From assembly GCF_000422885.1 (NCBI RefSeq), contig NZ_AUGX01000026.1, forward strand, positions 18,095 through 82,094: a stretch of 64,000 bases of DNA. Direction: 5' to 3'. How positions within the stretch are numbered: the stretch's first letter is position 1; each line of letters begins with the position of its first letter. The translations under genes and the position numbers were made by a program. The DNA is from Ottowia thiooxydans DSM 14619. GTDB lineage: Bacteria > Pseudomonadota > Gammaproteobacteria > Burkholderiales > Burkholderiaceae_C. Positions 1 through 9,044 of the stretch are shown piece by piece. Under the pieces are notes generated by a model. That model did no database searches. It was not told the DNA's origin and saw only the letters and a program-made list of their open reading frames with translations.

Positions 1-1
1 T

Positions 2-178
2 AATGGCATTCGCGTATTGCGCAGTCAGTGGCGCAAGAGGTTCAGCCACCAGGCTGCGCGTGGTCATGCTAACGCCGTGCTCGCGGGATTCACCATCCCT
101 CAAAACCGCTGCCACCTGTTGCGCCCCCAGAGACTGGTTGCCCATGGGGCTGCATTCCAGAAAGAGAATGTGATTCAT
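2..178 (-). CDS. FMN-dependent NADH-azoreductase-like protein, N-terminal fragment
   Basis: Reading from an ATG at 178 toward the window edge gives about 59 residues beginning MNHILFLECSPMG, with a beta strand followed by a phosphate-binding-like loop (ECSPMGNQSLG). A later RSLVAEPLAPL segment corresponds to the RDLAxxPxP segment of AzoR-type flavodoxin-fold NADH:quinone/azo reductases. Family members use FMN and NADH to reduce quinones and azo compounds in the cytoplasm. Only the first third is present, so the family call rests on this short N-terminus. It lies 12 bases downstream of the GNAT acetyltransferase gene on the same strand, so the two are probably cotranscribed. Another flavodoxin-fold oxidoreductase is possible. 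Confidence 0.6.
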   Translation of the reverse strand, partial: MNHILFLECSPMGNQSLGAQQVAAVLRDGESREHGVSMTTRSLVAEPLAPLTAQYANAI

Positions 179-190
179 GGTCTTAGTACC

Positions 191-622
191 TTAAAGCGCC
201 TGGGAGAAATGCATTCCTTTGGAAAGCAAGCCCTGGCGGAAATAGAAACGTTGTGCCAGGGCGTTGCCAAGGCCTGTATCGAGCACGAAATGGGCGCAGT
301 CTTGCTGCTTCGCTGTTTCGCGCAGCGCCTCAATCAGAACGCCGCCTAACCCCTGGCTGCGTGCGTCAGCGGTGGCCACCAAGTCGTCGACATAAAGGAA
401 GCGCCCGTAAATCAGGTTCTCCTGGATGCGGTATCCCGCCAATCCCTTCACTTGATGGCCTTGCCATGCGCCCAGCAAACGGTAGCCCTGTTCGGACTGT
501 CGACGGGCCTGCGCAGTAAATGAGGCTGCATCGCGCAGGTGTGGCCGCAATTCCCGCATGACGTCGAAGCAGGCGGCGTAGTCCTGATCGCTGTCAATGA
601 GGCTCAATCGAAAAGTGCTCAT
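191..622 (-). CDS. GNAT family N-acetyltransferase
   Basis: The 143-residue product has GNAT-fold features. LYVDDLVATADARSQGLGGVLIEAL (about residues 76-100) contains the V-x-x-x-x-R-x-x-G-x-G motif A that binds the acetyl-CoA pyrophosphate. LDTGLGNALAQRFYFRQG near the C-terminus is the usual motif B with the N-x-x-A-x-x-F-Y pattern. The length is typical of a single-domain acetyltransferase. The acceptor substrate cannot be read from the sequence. It starts 91 bases from the divergent MocR regulator, which makes that regulator a candidate controller, and it is followed closely by the azoreductase-like gene. The first ATG at 622 is a reasonable start. Confidence 0.85.
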   Translation of the reverse strand: MSTFRLSLIDSDQDYAACFDVMRELRPHLRDAASFTAQARRQSEQGYRLLGAWQGHQVKGLAGYRIQENLIYGRFLYVDDLVATADARSQGLGGVLIEALRETAKQQDCAHFVLDTGLGNALAQRFYFRQGLLSKGMHFSQAL

Positions 623-713
623 ACCGATTTCCTTGTAACTAGGGCACTAATTTAAGAGAATCATGGCCTAGCAGGAAGGTGCAAGAATCAATTAAATGAA
701 TGGGACATAGCAC

Positions 714-2138
714 ATGGACATGCAGCAACTAAAGCTGAGCAGAGAACACGATGCGCCCATCTATTTGCAGCTGTATGGGCGCTTCCGAGATTCAATTGCG
801 TCGGGAAAGCTGCGTCCAGGCGACCGAGTGCCTTCCGTGCGAAGCCTGGCCAGCGAGCTGAACCTGGCGCGTGGCACCGTTGAAATGGCCTATCAGATGC
901 TGAGCAGTGAAGGCTATTTCCTCTCGCGGGGCCCAGCAGGCACCGTCGTGTCTCCACGGCTGGAAACTCTGAGCGAGTCTGGCCAGCAGGCTGCGTCCAA
1001 ACCGTTGGCGCGAACTTCCCCAGGTTCCCAGACAGTCACCGGCGTCATCCGGCCTTTCCAGCTGGGGTTGCCAGCGTTAGATGCGTTTCCACGAAAGACT
1101 TGGGCGCGCCTGGCAGGCCGCAACGTGCGCACTTTGCAGGCGCAGTCCATGACCTACCCTGATCCAACAGGGTACGAGCCGCTGCGCCGCGCCATCGCCA
1201 CCTATCTAGGCATATCGCGCGGCATTGCCTGCACGCAGGAGCAGGTGTTTGTCACGGCGGGCTACCGCAGTGGTCTTGAGTTGGTGTGTCGTACCCTGCT
1301 GACACCTGGAGATGCCGGATGGTATGAAGACCCCGGCTACATATTTGCCCGCCAGTTTCTGGAGCGTGCAGGCATGCGCCTTGAGCCAGTTCCCGTGGAT
1401 ACGGAGGGCCTGAAAGTGCAGGTTGGCTTGCAGCGGGCGCCGCATGCGCGTTTCGCCGTAGTGACGCCCACCCACCAGAGTCCCATGGGCATGGCGATGT
1501 CGCTGCCCCGGCGACTGGAATTGCTGGAATGGGCCAGCCAGCGCCAAGCCTGGATCATTGAAGACGACTACGACAGCGAATTCCGCTATCACGGAAGGCC
1601 GCTTCCCGCGCTGAAAAGCCTGGATCGAGACGGGCGCGTGCTCTACACCGGCACCTTCAGCAAGGTGTTGTTTCCTGGCTTGCGCCTGGCGTATCTGGTC
1701 GTGCCTGAAACACAGATCAAAAACTTCAGGGACTCGGCGAATCACCTTGGCGGCCTGGGTTCCATCTTGACGCAGGCCACGGTGGCCGACTTCATGGAAC
1801 AAGGCCACTTTGCCCGCCACCTGCGCAAAATGCGGTCACTGTATGCAGCCCGGCGCGGCTATCTGGTGGATGCGCTCTCAACGACCTTTGGTTCGCGCCT
1901 GCATGTTCAGCCCCAGGCCGGAGGCATCCATGTGCTGGCCCATCTGAGCACTTCGCACCATGACAAGGCCTTGGCTGAGGCGGCCCAGGCTCACGGGCTG
2001 GCCGTTGAAGCCTTGAGCAACTGGCGGATGAGAAGGTCGCGGCAGGGAGGCTTGTTGATGGGGTTCGCCGGCTTCACCACCAAGGAGCAGGCGTTGACAT
2101 CTGTTGAGCAATTGGGGGCTGTGCTGAACCAATTCTGA
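714..2138 (+). CDS. MocR/PdxR-type GntR regulator with aminotransferase-like domain
   Basis: The 474-residue product has an N-terminal GntR winged helix (about residues 12-75: PIYLQLYGRFRDSIASGKL, then RVPSVRSLASELNLARGTV). A fold-type I aminotransferase domain follows. The PLP-lysine region is TGTFSKVLFPGLRLAYLV (near residue 320), preceded by EDDYDSEFRY, a hallmark of MocR proteins. These regulators bind PLP or PLP-amine adducts and control vitamin B6, GABA, taurine or other amine genes. The divergent GNAT gene and the nearby amino-acid binding protein and aminotransferase-like decarboxylase are plausible targets, but this is inference. ATGs at 714 and 720 are both possible starts. Confidence 0.9.
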   Translation: MDMQQLKLSREHDAPIYLQLYGRFRDSIASGKLRPGDRVPSVRSLASELNLARGTVEMAYQMLSSEGYFLSRGPAGTVVSPRLETLSESGQQAASKPLARTSPGSQTVTGVIRPFQLGLPALDAFPRKTWARLAGRNVRTLQAQSMTYPDPTGYEPLRRAIATYLGISRGIACTQEQVFVTAGYRSGLELVCRTLLTPGDAGWYEDPGYIFARQFLERAGMRLEPVPVDTEGLKVQVGLQRAPHARFAVVTPTHQSPMGMAMSLPRRLELLEWASQRQAWIIEDDYDSEFRYHGRPLPALKSLDRDGRVLYTGTFSKVLFPGLRLAYLVVPETQIKNFRDSANHLGGLGSILTQATVADFMEQGHFARHLRKMRSLYAARRGYLVDALSTTFGSRLHVQPQAGGIHVLAHLSTSHHDKALAEAAQAHGLAVEALSNWRMRRSRQGGLLMGFAGFTTKEQALTSVEQLGAVLNQF

Positions 2139-2229
2139 TCAGGTCCCCATGTAGGGCCTTATCTGCGGTGTCTCCGCTGAATCTTGATAGGTGATCCGTG
2201 AGCCTTCGAGGAAGATGGCTCAGAGATCC

Positions 2230-3117
2230 CTAGTTCCCATACGTCTCAGCCGGATCGTTGTTCGGCGCTTGAAACGCTGCTTGCAAGGAGGCGGGGAAAG
2301 GCAGATTGAGCGAGGTGTTGGAAGGTGGGATAGGGCTCATGAACCATTTGTCGAACAGCTTGCGAAGCTCCCCTGAATCCATGAGCTTCTTGATATGCGA
2401 ATCCACGGCTTGCTTGAACGCGGGGTCGTTTTTTCTCAGCATCAAAGCAATGGGCTCTTTGCCCAGCGGAGTCCCTACGATCTTGTAGTCCTGTGGGTTC
2501 TTAAGGTTGGCAATGTTTCCGGCCAAGGTGTTGTCATCCATAGCGAACGCGTCGGCTCTTCCCTGGTCCACCAGAAGCATGCTTTCGGCATGATCTCGCG
2601 CCAGCACCAGATTGAACTTCAGGCCGTCTTTCTCCAACTTTCGCAGTCGCGGAACCAGGGTGGTGCCTGTGGTGGTCACGATAGTCTTGCCTGCCAGGTC
2701 TTCGTTGCGCGTGATGCCAGAATTGGCCTTCACTGCATATCGTGCTTCAGTGATGTAGGTGGTGTGGGCAAAATCCACTTGCTCTTTGCGCACGGCAGTG
2801 TTGCTGGTGGAGCCGCATTCCATATCAATCGTGCCATTTTGGACCAGGGGCATCCGGTTTTGCGACGTGACGACTTGGTAGCGAACATTGGCCTTGGGGA
2901 ACAGGGCCTTGACGATGTTCTCGCACAGCTCTATGTGATAACCCAGATACTTGCTGTTCCCCAGTGTGTATGAAAGCGGGGCTGAGGAATCTCTGACCCC
3001 CAGAACGATGGTCCCTGAAGAATTGACTTTCGCGATGGTGTTGATGTCTTGTGCATGCACACCAACGGCGGAGATCAGGCAGGCAATGGCGCCGAAAGCT
3101 ACTTGATGAATCTTCAT
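2230..3117 (-). CDS. Periplasmic amino-acid-binding protein (SBP family 3)
   Basis: This is a secreted solute-binding protein for a polar amino-acid ABC transporter. From the preferred ATG at 3117 it opens with MKIHQVAFGAIACLISAVGVHAQ, a clear signal peptide cleaved after HAQ. The body has the SBP_bac_3 pattern: GTIVLGVRDSSAPLSY, GYHIELCENIVKAL, DMECGSTSNTAVRKEQVDFAHT, then AGKTIVTTTGTT. It resembles the glutamate/aspartate-binding GltI group. No permease or ATPase gene is adjacent, so it must share a transporter encoded elsewhere or act alone. It lies 47 bases downstream of the decarboxylase-like gene on the same strand, suggesting cotranscription and import of that enzyme's amino-acid substrate. 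Confidence 0.85.
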   Translation of the reverse strand: MKIHQVAFGAIACLISAVGVHAQDINTIAKVNSSGTIVLGVRDSSAPLSYTLGNSKYLGYHIELCENIVKALFPKANVRYQVVTSQNRMPLVQNGTIDMECGSTSNTAVRKEQVDFAHTTYITEARYAVKANSGITRNEDLAGKTIVTTTGTTLVPRLRKLEKDGLKFNLVLARDHAESMLLVDQGRADAFAMDDNTLAGNIANLKNPQDYKIVGTPLGKEPIALMLRKNDPAFKQAVDSHIKKLMDSGELRKLFDKWFMSPIPPSNTSLNLPFPASLQAAFQAPNNDPAETYGN

Positions 3118-3164
3118 GGGATCGCTCCTAAACAAACATGGGGAGTGGTGGCAATGGCGCTGAC

Positions 3165-4493
3165 TTAAGCGGCTACGAGCTTGGTGCGAGAAATCTCATC
3201 CAGGCTGAGCCTCAAAGCTTCATCCAGAATGTCCACGCCACGGTCTATCTCAGACTGCGTAGTGGTGAGTGGAGGCGCTATGCGCCAGACCGAACCGCGC
3301 TCGGGCCGGCGGCGGATGTTCATGCTGAGACCCAACTCGTAGCAGCGCTGTGTCGTGAGTGCGCCCAGTGCATGGAAGGGCTCACGCGAGTCACGGCTTT
3401 TGACGAGTTCCACGCCAAGAAGCATGCCCTCGCCGCGCACATCGCCAATGGCTTCATAGCGTGATTGCAGTTCTTCAAGGCGCCTTCTCAGGTACCCACC
3501 CATCGTCTGCGCCCGCTCGATCAGGTGTTCCTCTTGAATGGTGCGCAACACCGCCAGTCCAACGGTGGCCGGCAATGGATCGGACACGTGGCTGGTGTAG
3601 AAAGTGAAGCCCTTGGAGTGAATGCTCTCTTCAATCGCCGGGGTAGTGGCAACCGCCGCCAAAGGCAGGCCGCCACCCATGGTTTTGGAGACGGACATGA
3701 TGTCTGGCGTGACACCAAAGAAATCAGCAGCGTGGCGATGCCCAATGCGGCCGAATGCGGTTTGCGCTTCATCAAAAATCAGCAGCATGTTGCGCTCATC
3801 TGCTGCTTCGCGCAGAGCCTTCATGTAAGACTTTGGTGGAACCAGCACACCACCAGCGCTGATGATGGGCTCCACAATGATGGCGGCGCGGCGTCCGGTG
3901 GAAGCCATGTCATACATCTTGAGGCCCATCTCCAGGCAAGCCAGGGCAGAGGCTTCTCCATCCAGACCTTTGATGTAGGGCCGGTACAAGTTGGGCTCCG
4001 GCATCACGAAGACGCCGGGAACGTGTACGCCGTAGCCTTTTCGGTCGCTCGCGAAGGACGCTGCCGAAGCACCACCCGTCACACCATGCCAAGACCCGCC
4101 TACGGCAAGAATTTCATAACCATCCGTGAACATCTTGGCCATGCGCATGGCCACTTCGTTGCTCTCAGAGCCGGTGTTGATGAAGATCGACTTGGATAGG
4201 CCCTTGGGCATCCAGTCCTTGGCCATCGTCTCGGCGAGCTGGGCTACCACTTCAGGGATCATTCCGCTGAACAGGTGATAGGCCTTCTCCCCGGCTTCGT
4301 GAACCGCTTGCACAATGGCGGGATGATTGTGGCCAATGGTGGCGCACATCTGCCCTGAGGTGAAGTCCAGGATTTCGCGCCCGGTATCGTCAATGACGAT
4401 GGAGCCCTTGGCACTCCGGAACAAGCTGGGAAAGGTATCGCCGCCGTAGCGAACCATGAATTCTTTAGCGGCCTCGCGCAGATGGGTGTTCAT
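3165..4493 (-). CDS. Class III aminotransferase, 2,2-dialkylglycine decarboxylase-like
   Basis: This is a PLP-dependent enzyme of aminotransferase class III. The sequence follows 2,2-dialkylglycine decarboxylase closely: FMVRYGGDTFPSLF near the N-terminus, LDFTSGQMCATIGHNHP, YHLFSGMIPEVV, INTGSESNEVAMRMAK, SWHGVTGGASAAS, LLIFDEAQTAFGRIG, and the PLP lysine in SVSKTMGGGLPLAAV. Such enzymes decarboxylate alpha,alpha-dialkylated amino acids and transfer the amino group to pyruvate. I prefer the ATG at 4493 (MNTHLREAAKEF), which follows an AGAGAACGT element, over the longer reading from 4568. The divergent LysR gene at 4681 is its likely regulator. A related transaminase specificity cannot be excluded. 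Confidence 0.83.
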   Translation of the reverse strand: MNTHLREAAKEFMVRYGGDTFPSLFRSAKGSIVIDDTGREILDFTSGQMCATIGHNHPAIVQAVHEAGEKAYHLFSGMIPEVVAQLAETMAKDWMPKGLSKSIFINTGSESNEVAMRMAKMFTDGYEILAVGGSWHGVTGGASAASFASDRKGYGVHVPGVFVMPEPNLYRPYIKGLDGEASALACLEMGLKMYDMASTGRRAAIIVEPIISAGGVLVPPKSYMKALREAADERNMLLIFDEAQTAFGRIGHRHAADFFGVTPDIMSVSKTMGGGLPLAAVATTPAIEESIHSKGFTFYTSHVSDPLPATVGLAVLRTIQEEHLIERAQTMGGYLRRRLEELQSRYEAIGDVRGEGMLLGVELVKSRDSREPFHALGALTTQRCYELGLSMNIRRRPERGSVWRIAPPLTTTQSEIDRGVDILDEALRLSLDEISRTKLVAA

Positions 4494-4680
4494 ACGTTCT
4501 CTGAAAATCAGTTGGTGATGTGAAAGTATTGAAAACTTCCCCTCGCCAGTCCAATGCCAATTCCACAAATGGCGTGATTGGTTGAACGCAGGGGCTATGC
4601 ATAAAACGAATCACGTCCTGCCAGGAATCAGCCCGGACTCACATAACATGTGGAATCGCTGACGCGAAGGGCTAAGAGCT

Positions 4681-5607
4681 ATGGAAACTCGCTGGATTCA
4701 AGATTTCGTGACCTTGACCGAAGTGCGCAACTTCACGCGCGCGGCGGAGTTGCGCAATGTCTCCCAAGCGGCCTTCAGCCGGCGTATTCAGGCATTGGAG
4801 CGATGGCTGGGCGCTACCCTGGTAGACCGCTCCTGCTTTCCCATGCGCATCACCGAAGCGGGTGAGCGGTTTCGGCCATCGGCCATTGCTCTGCTCAGCC
4901 AGATCGCGGATGTGAAAGCTGAAACCGCGGGCGAGCAGGAAGGCCATATCCTGCGGGTAGCGTTGCCCTTTGCGTTAGCGGCCACCCGCTTGGCGCAATG
5001 GTGGAGCGATTGGAGCCATGGCTTGGATGTGGCCGTCAGCATTGAAACCGGCCATGTGCTGGACACCATGCAATCGCTCTCTGAGGGCAGCGTAGATATG
5101 GTGATCTGCTATCAGCATGCGGCCAACCCCATTGCGCCCGACATGAGCCGCCATGAAAAAATCGTGCTCGCCACTGAGAAGGTGCGCCCTTATTCCGTGG
5201 CTGAAATCACTCCGGAAGGCCGCAGACCCAAGTTTGTCTTGCCGGGAAGCGCGCAGAGCAAAGTGCCGCTGCTGATGTATGCGCCCACGGTCTATTTTTC
5301 TCGAGTGGTCGATTCCGCCATTGACAATGCGCCGCTAGATTTTCACAGCACGACGATCGTGGAGTCAGCCATGACAGATGTGCTGGCCAACATGGCTCAA
5401 AAGGGGCTGGGTGTGGCGTGGTTGCCAGACAGCAGCCTGGAGAATGGTCGCTTTCCTGATCTGGTGTTGGCGGCTGATGATCAATGGAGTACTGAGGTGG
5501 ACGTAGTCGCCTACCGCTTGCGCAACAACGGTCGTAAAGTGCTGGAGCGCGTATGGCAACGTATTCAGCAGCGTATTCAGCTTCGTCACGATCAGGGCGG
5601 TGGGTAG
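4681..5607 (+). CDS. LysR-type transcriptional regulator
   Basis: The 308-residue protein starts METRWIQDFVTLTEVRNFTRAAELRNVSQAAFSRRIQALERWLGATLVDR, a standard LysR winged helix-turn-helix (residues 1-60). A type 2 periplasmic-binding-like effector domain follows (about 90-300). It is divergent from the dialkylglycine-decarboxylase-like gene across 187 bases, the usual LysR arrangement, so control of that gene and the downstream binding protein is likely. Near the effector-domain end, ANMAQKGLGVAWLP matches the usual hinge region. The inducer is unknown. Confidence 0.9.
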   Translation: METRWIQDFVTLTEVRNFTRAAELRNVSQAAFSRRIQALERWLGATLVDRSCFPMRITEAGERFRPSAIALLSQIADVKAETAGEQEGHILRVALPFALAATRLAQWWSDWSHGLDVAVSIETGHVLDTMQSLSEGSVDMVICYQHAANPIAPDMSRHEKIVLATEKVRPYSVAEITPEGRRPKFVLPGSAQSKVPLLMYAPTVYFSRVVDSAIDNAPLDFHSTTIVESAMTDVLANMAQKGLGVAWLPDSSLENGRFPDLVLAADDQWSTEVDVVAYRLRNNGRKVLERVWQRIQQRIQLRHDQGGG

Positions 5608-5658
5608 CTGATCGCCGCTGACGAGAATGTCGCGCAGGAGCTCGGCGAATCCAGCGCC

Positions 5659-6024
5659 TCACCCACCGGCACGTTTCACGCGATGTCCCTGGGCCTGAAG
5701 CGCAGCCATCACTCGCTCCACGTGATCCCCCTGGATTTCGATCACTCCATCCTTGACCGTGCCGCCCGATCCGCAAGCCGTTCTTAATTGCTTGCCCAGC
5801 GTGGCCAGCCCTGTCATGTCCAAGGCCACGCCCTTGACCACTGTGACCGCCTTACCGCCTCGCCCCTTGGTTTCGCGCGAGACCCTGACCACGCCGTCGC
5901 CTACCGGCACGGGGTTGGTGGACTTGCAAGTGCATTGCGCCACCGGCTGACGGCAAGCCGGGCACATGCGACCCCCTTCAGTGGAATACACCAGGCCGCC
6001 GATGGAGAGTGATTGCTTCTTCAT
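5659..6024 (-). CDS. SUI1/YciH family translation initiation factor-like protein
   Basis: Starting at the ATG at 6024 (MKKQSLSIGGLVYSTEGGRMCP) the product is about 121 residues. It has an N-terminal CPACRQPVAQCTC zinc-knuckle-like stretch and then the SUI1 domain (RVSRETKGRGGKAVTVVKGVALDMTGL ... LKTACGSGGTVKDGVIEIQGDH pattern). Eukaryotic SUI1 is eIF1; bacterial YciH acts on the 30S subunit and start-codon fidelity. Longer readings from 6165 would run into the divergent helicase gene and are unlikely. It is divergent from the RhlE-like helicase, with the two starts only 68 bases apart. Confidence 0.88.
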   Translation of the reverse strand: MKKQSLSIGGLVYSTEGGRMCPACRQPVAQCTCKSTNPVPVGDGVVRVSRETKGRGGKAVTVVKGVALDMTGLATLGKQLRTACGSGGTVKDGVIEIQGDHVERVMAALQAQGHRVKRAGG

Positions 6025-6091
6025 GGCCCCCGATCGTACCGCCCGCATACACTGCCCCATACGGCTCTTCGCCAAAATTTCACTACGCGCC

Positions 6092-7357
6092 ATGCCATTT
6101 ACCTCATTGGGCCTCTCGCCCGAACTCGCCGGCGCCACCAGCGCTCTGGGTTTTACCCAGCCCACGCCCGTTCAAACCCTGGCCATTCCAGCAGCACTCA
6201 GCGGCTCGGATTTGCTCGCCACCGCACAAACTGGCTCTGGCAAGACTGTTGCCTTCGCCCTGCCCCTGCTTCAACATCTGCAGCAGGCCGGCACTACCTC
6301 TCCACGCCGTGTACGTGCCCTGGTGCTGGTGCCCACCCGGGAACTCGCCGCCCAGGTGGGCGAAGTGCTGCGCGGCCTGGGAGAAAACCTGCTGCCGCGC
6401 CCGAAGACCGTGGTGGCCTTTGGCGGTGTCTCCATTAATCCGCAGATGATGGCTCTGCGCGGCGGGGCTGACATCGTGGTGGCCACGCCCGGCCGCCTTC
6501 TAGACTTGGTAGAGCACAACGCACTGCGTCTGTCCGGCGTCGAACAACTGGTACTGGACGAGGCTGACCGGCTGTTGGACCTGGGCTTTGCCGAAGAGCT
6601 GAATCGTGTGCTGGCGCTGTTGCCTGCACGGCGGCAGAACCTGTTCTTTTCCGCCACCTTCCCCCCCAACGTGGAAGCCCTTGCCCAAGGTCTGCTCCGC
6701 GAGCCCGTGCGCATCGACCTCCCGCCTGAGCCTGACAGCGCGCCCGCCGTGACGCAGCGCGTGATTCAGGTGGACGAACGCAAGCGCACGCAGTTGCTGC
6801 GCCATCTGGTCAAGGAGTACAAATGGGAGCGCGTGCTGGTTTTTGTGGCCAGCCAGTACGCCGCCGAGCATGTGGCCAGCAAGCTGCACCGTGATGGCTT
6901 GTTCGCCACTTCCTTCCACGGTGGCCTGAGCCAAGGCGCGCGCAAGCAGGTACTGGACGAGTTCAAAGATTCGCGCTGGGATGTATTGGTCACCACGGAT
7001 CTGGCCGCACGCGGCCTGCACATTGACCAGTTGCCAGCAGTGGTGAACTATGACCTGGCGCGCTCCCCGGTAGACCACGTACACCGCATAGGGCGAACCG
7101 GCCGGGCGGGCCAGAGCGGCTTGGCCATCAGTTTCGTCAGCGCCAGCACCGAAGCGCATTTCGCCCTGATCGAAAAGCGCCAGGGCCTGAGCCTGCCGCG
7201 TGAGCATGTGCCGGGTTTCGAGCCCACTGATACCGCAGAGGCGGCATCTCCCGTGCAGAGCGTGGCGCCTAACAACGGCGGCATAAAGGGCAAGCGCCCA
7301 AGCAAGAAGGACAAGCTGCGCGCCGCTGCTCAGCAGAAGAATGCATCGGCTGATTAG
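6092..7357 (+). CDS. rhlE: DEAD-box ATP-dependent RNA helicase, RhlE-like
   Basis: From the ATG at 6092 the protein begins MPFTSLGLSPELAGATSALGFTQPTPVQ, giving the Q motif, followed by AQTGSGKT (Walker A), PTRELAAQV (Ia), TPGRLLDL (Ib), VLDEADRLLDLGF (DEAD, motif II), FSATFPP (III) and VHRIGRTGRAG (VI). Two RecA-like domains are complete in about 421 residues. A basic C-terminal tail (KGKRPSKKDKLRAAAQQ) is typical of the RhlE group, which works in ribosome assembly and RNA turnover. The longer upstream reading from 5966 would overlap the SUI1-like gene and lacks family similarity, so it was not used. Confidence 0.92.
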   Translation: MPFTSLGLSPELAGATSALGFTQPTPVQTLAIPAALSGSDLLATAQTGSGKTVAFALPLLQHLQQAGTTSPRRVRALVLVPTRELAAQVGEVLRGLGENLLPRPKTVVAFGGVSINPQMMALRGGADIVVATPGRLLDLVEHNALRLSGVEQLVLDEADRLLDLGFAEELNRVLALLPARRQNLFFSATFPPNVEALAQGLLREPVRIDLPPEPDSAPAVTQRVIQVDERKRTQLLRHLVKEYKWERVLVFVASQYAAEHVASKLHRDGLFATSFHGGLSQGARKQVLDEFKDSRWDVLVTTDLAARGLHIDQLPAVVNYDLARSPVDHVHRIGRTGRAGQSGLAISFVSASTEAHFALIEKRQGLSLPREHVPGFEPTDTAEAASPVQSVAPNNGGIKGKRPSKKDKLRAAAQQKNASAD

Positions 7358-7749
7358 CTGGGTTTGGTGTCAACATCATCCGAAAAAATACGTTACGGAA
7401 TACTGCTTCCTGACAAGCCAGCGCTTTGCAGAGATCTGCTTTCTTAAACGGTAGCGAAACTTTAATCTTTTAAGAGCGGCTACGAGCCACAAGCACTCTC
7501 AAAAGAGCGTTTGTGGTGAGTACCGTCGGACCGAAGTTCGTCGCAGTATCCGGGGATAGACGTTGCGAAGGCGGCTGTTCTCGGGGGTAAAGACCAACGG
7601 TTACCAAAATCGACGTTTGGGTATTAGAGGAAAATATCCGGAAATAGAACCGGAAAAAAAAGAGAGAAGTGCTCAAGGATTTAGTAAAGCAAATTATTGA
7701 TATTGAACAATAAAATTGTTAATATGCGAGGACATAGAAACCGGAAAAT
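7358..7749. other. Intergenic region between rhlE and fic
   Basis: About 390 bases carry no credible gene. The left half is mixed composition without a clear terminator. The right end (about 7660-7749) becomes AT-rich and contains the palindrome described at 7706-7720. The change in base composition marks the border between the core rhlE gene and the accessory fic gene. Confidence 0.5.
7706..7720. promoter_or_regulatory. AT-rich inverted repeat upstream of fic
   Basis: AACAAT-AAA-ATTGTT is a perfect 6+3+6 inverted repeat 30 bases before the fic ATG, inside an AT-rich stretch that also offers TATTGA- and TAATAT-like -10 hexamers. The position suits an operator for a repressor or for autoregulation by the C-terminal winged helix of the Fic protein. 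That role is inferred from position only. Confidence 0.4.
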
Positions 7750-8958
7750 ATGTCTGTTAAGTCTGACCTGATTGCGATCTACGATCAACCCCACCAGTTT
7801 GAGCCGCTACTGCCTGCTCAAAATTTGGTGGAGCTGGTTGACGCCACGCGGCGAGTCTTCGAAAAATCGGCTGCATTGAAGGCGTCTGCTAGTCCTGAGG
7901 CAAGATCCGCCATACGGGAAATCGTGCGCTCTATGAACTCCTACTACTCGAATGGCATCGAGGGGCAAGCGACCCACCCGGCAAACATCGAACGGGCACT
8001 GCGGCACGATTTCTCCGAAAAACCCGATGTAGCCAAACGGCAGCGAATTGCATTGGCACACATCGAAGCCGAGCGCGAACTCGAACCGAGTGTGACAACA
8101 GAAGCCTCAGCCTTGAGCAGCGCGTTCCTGCGCGAGGCCCACAAGAGTCTCTACAGTCGGCTGTCACGCGAAGACCGCACCACAGAGGATGGTCGCGTGG
8201 TCGAGCCCGCTGGGTTGCGTGTGCACGAGGTGGTTGTCGGCCGCCATCAACCGCCAGCATGGAAGTCATTGCCACAATTCCTCGCTCGCATGGATCAGGT
8301 ATATGGCCGGTTGCATGGGGTGGATGCCGTGCTGATTAACATCGCGTCGGCACACCATCGCATGGCCTGGACGCACCCATTCGAGGATGGCAATGGGCGA
8401 GCTAGCCGTCTGCAGACGCACTGTGCACTTTTTCCCATTAGTGGCGGGCTGTGGTCGGTTAATCGCGGTCTGGCGCGCCAGCGCGAGCGCTACTACGAGA
8501 TGCTCGATGGCGCTGACAGTGCCCACCAGGGAGACCTCGACGGGCGGGGCAACCTCAGCCAAAAAATGCTTTGGGCGTGGTGCTGCTATTTCATCGAGCT
8601 CTGCGAAGACCAGGTGAACTTCATGGGCTCCATGCTCGACCTTCCTAAGCTCAAAGACCGCTTGCGAGCTCATGTCATGGTCAAGGGTGCCACAGAAGGA
8701 CTTACTGAGTACCGCGATGAGGCCGTTCTGCCACTGCAGACCCTGGCAGTAAGTGGTGCCATGTCGCGTGGTGATTTCATTCGGATGACTGGGCTAGAGG
8801 AGCGGACCGGGCGCAAGGTGGTATCGCGATTCCTTAGCGATGGCCTACTCAAGAGCGATGGTCACCGTGGAGCGTTGCGCATCGGCTTTCCGATGTCCGC
8901 GCTCAACATCCTGCTGCCGAACCTTTATCCGGAAGCGTCCACAGTCATGCTCGATTAG
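7750..8958 (+). CDS. Fic family protein (AMP transferase-type, class II)
   Basis: The 402-residue protein carries the Fic core HPFEDGNGRASR, with the catalytic histidine near residue 209, and an N-terminal SNGIEG motif (about 67-72) matching the class II inhibitory helix [S/T]xxxE[G/N]. Fic enzymes transfer AMP or another phosphate-containing group to hydroxyl side chains of target proteins; the inhibitory glutamate blocks productive ATP binding. A DUF4172-like N-terminus is absent. A winged-helix-like tail (MSRGDFIRMTGLEERTGRKVVSRFLSDGLL, about 338-370) suggests DNA binding and autoregulation. No antitoxin gene is adjacent, consistent with internal inhibition. The target is unknown. It stands alone between rhlE and the marR-HPP pair. 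Confidence 0.9.
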   Translation: MSVKSDLIAIYDQPHQFEPLLPAQNLVELVDATRRVFEKSAALKASASPEARSAIREIVRSMNSYYSNGIEGQATHPANIERALRHDFSEKPDVAKRQRIALAHIEAERELEPSVTTEASALSSAFLREAHKSLYSRLSREDRTTEDGRVVEPAGLRVHEVVVGRHQPPAWKSLPQFLARMDQVYGRLHGVDAVLINIASAHHRMAWTHPFEDGNGRASRLQTHCALFPISGGLWSVNRGLARQRERYYEMLDGADSAHQGDLDGRGNLSQKMLWAWCCYFIELCEDQVNFMGSMLDLPKLKDRLRAHVMVKGATEGLTEYRDEAVLPLQTLAVSGAMSRGDFIRMTGLEERTGRKVVSRFLSDGLLKSDGHRGALRIGFPMSALNILLPNLYPEASTVMLD

Positions 8959-9044
8959 TGTTCAACGCGGTGTTGATGCAACCCGTTTGAGCAGAACACG
9001 CCCTAGTCGCCAGTCAATCCAGCCAAGCCAAAGTGCATGCAAAA

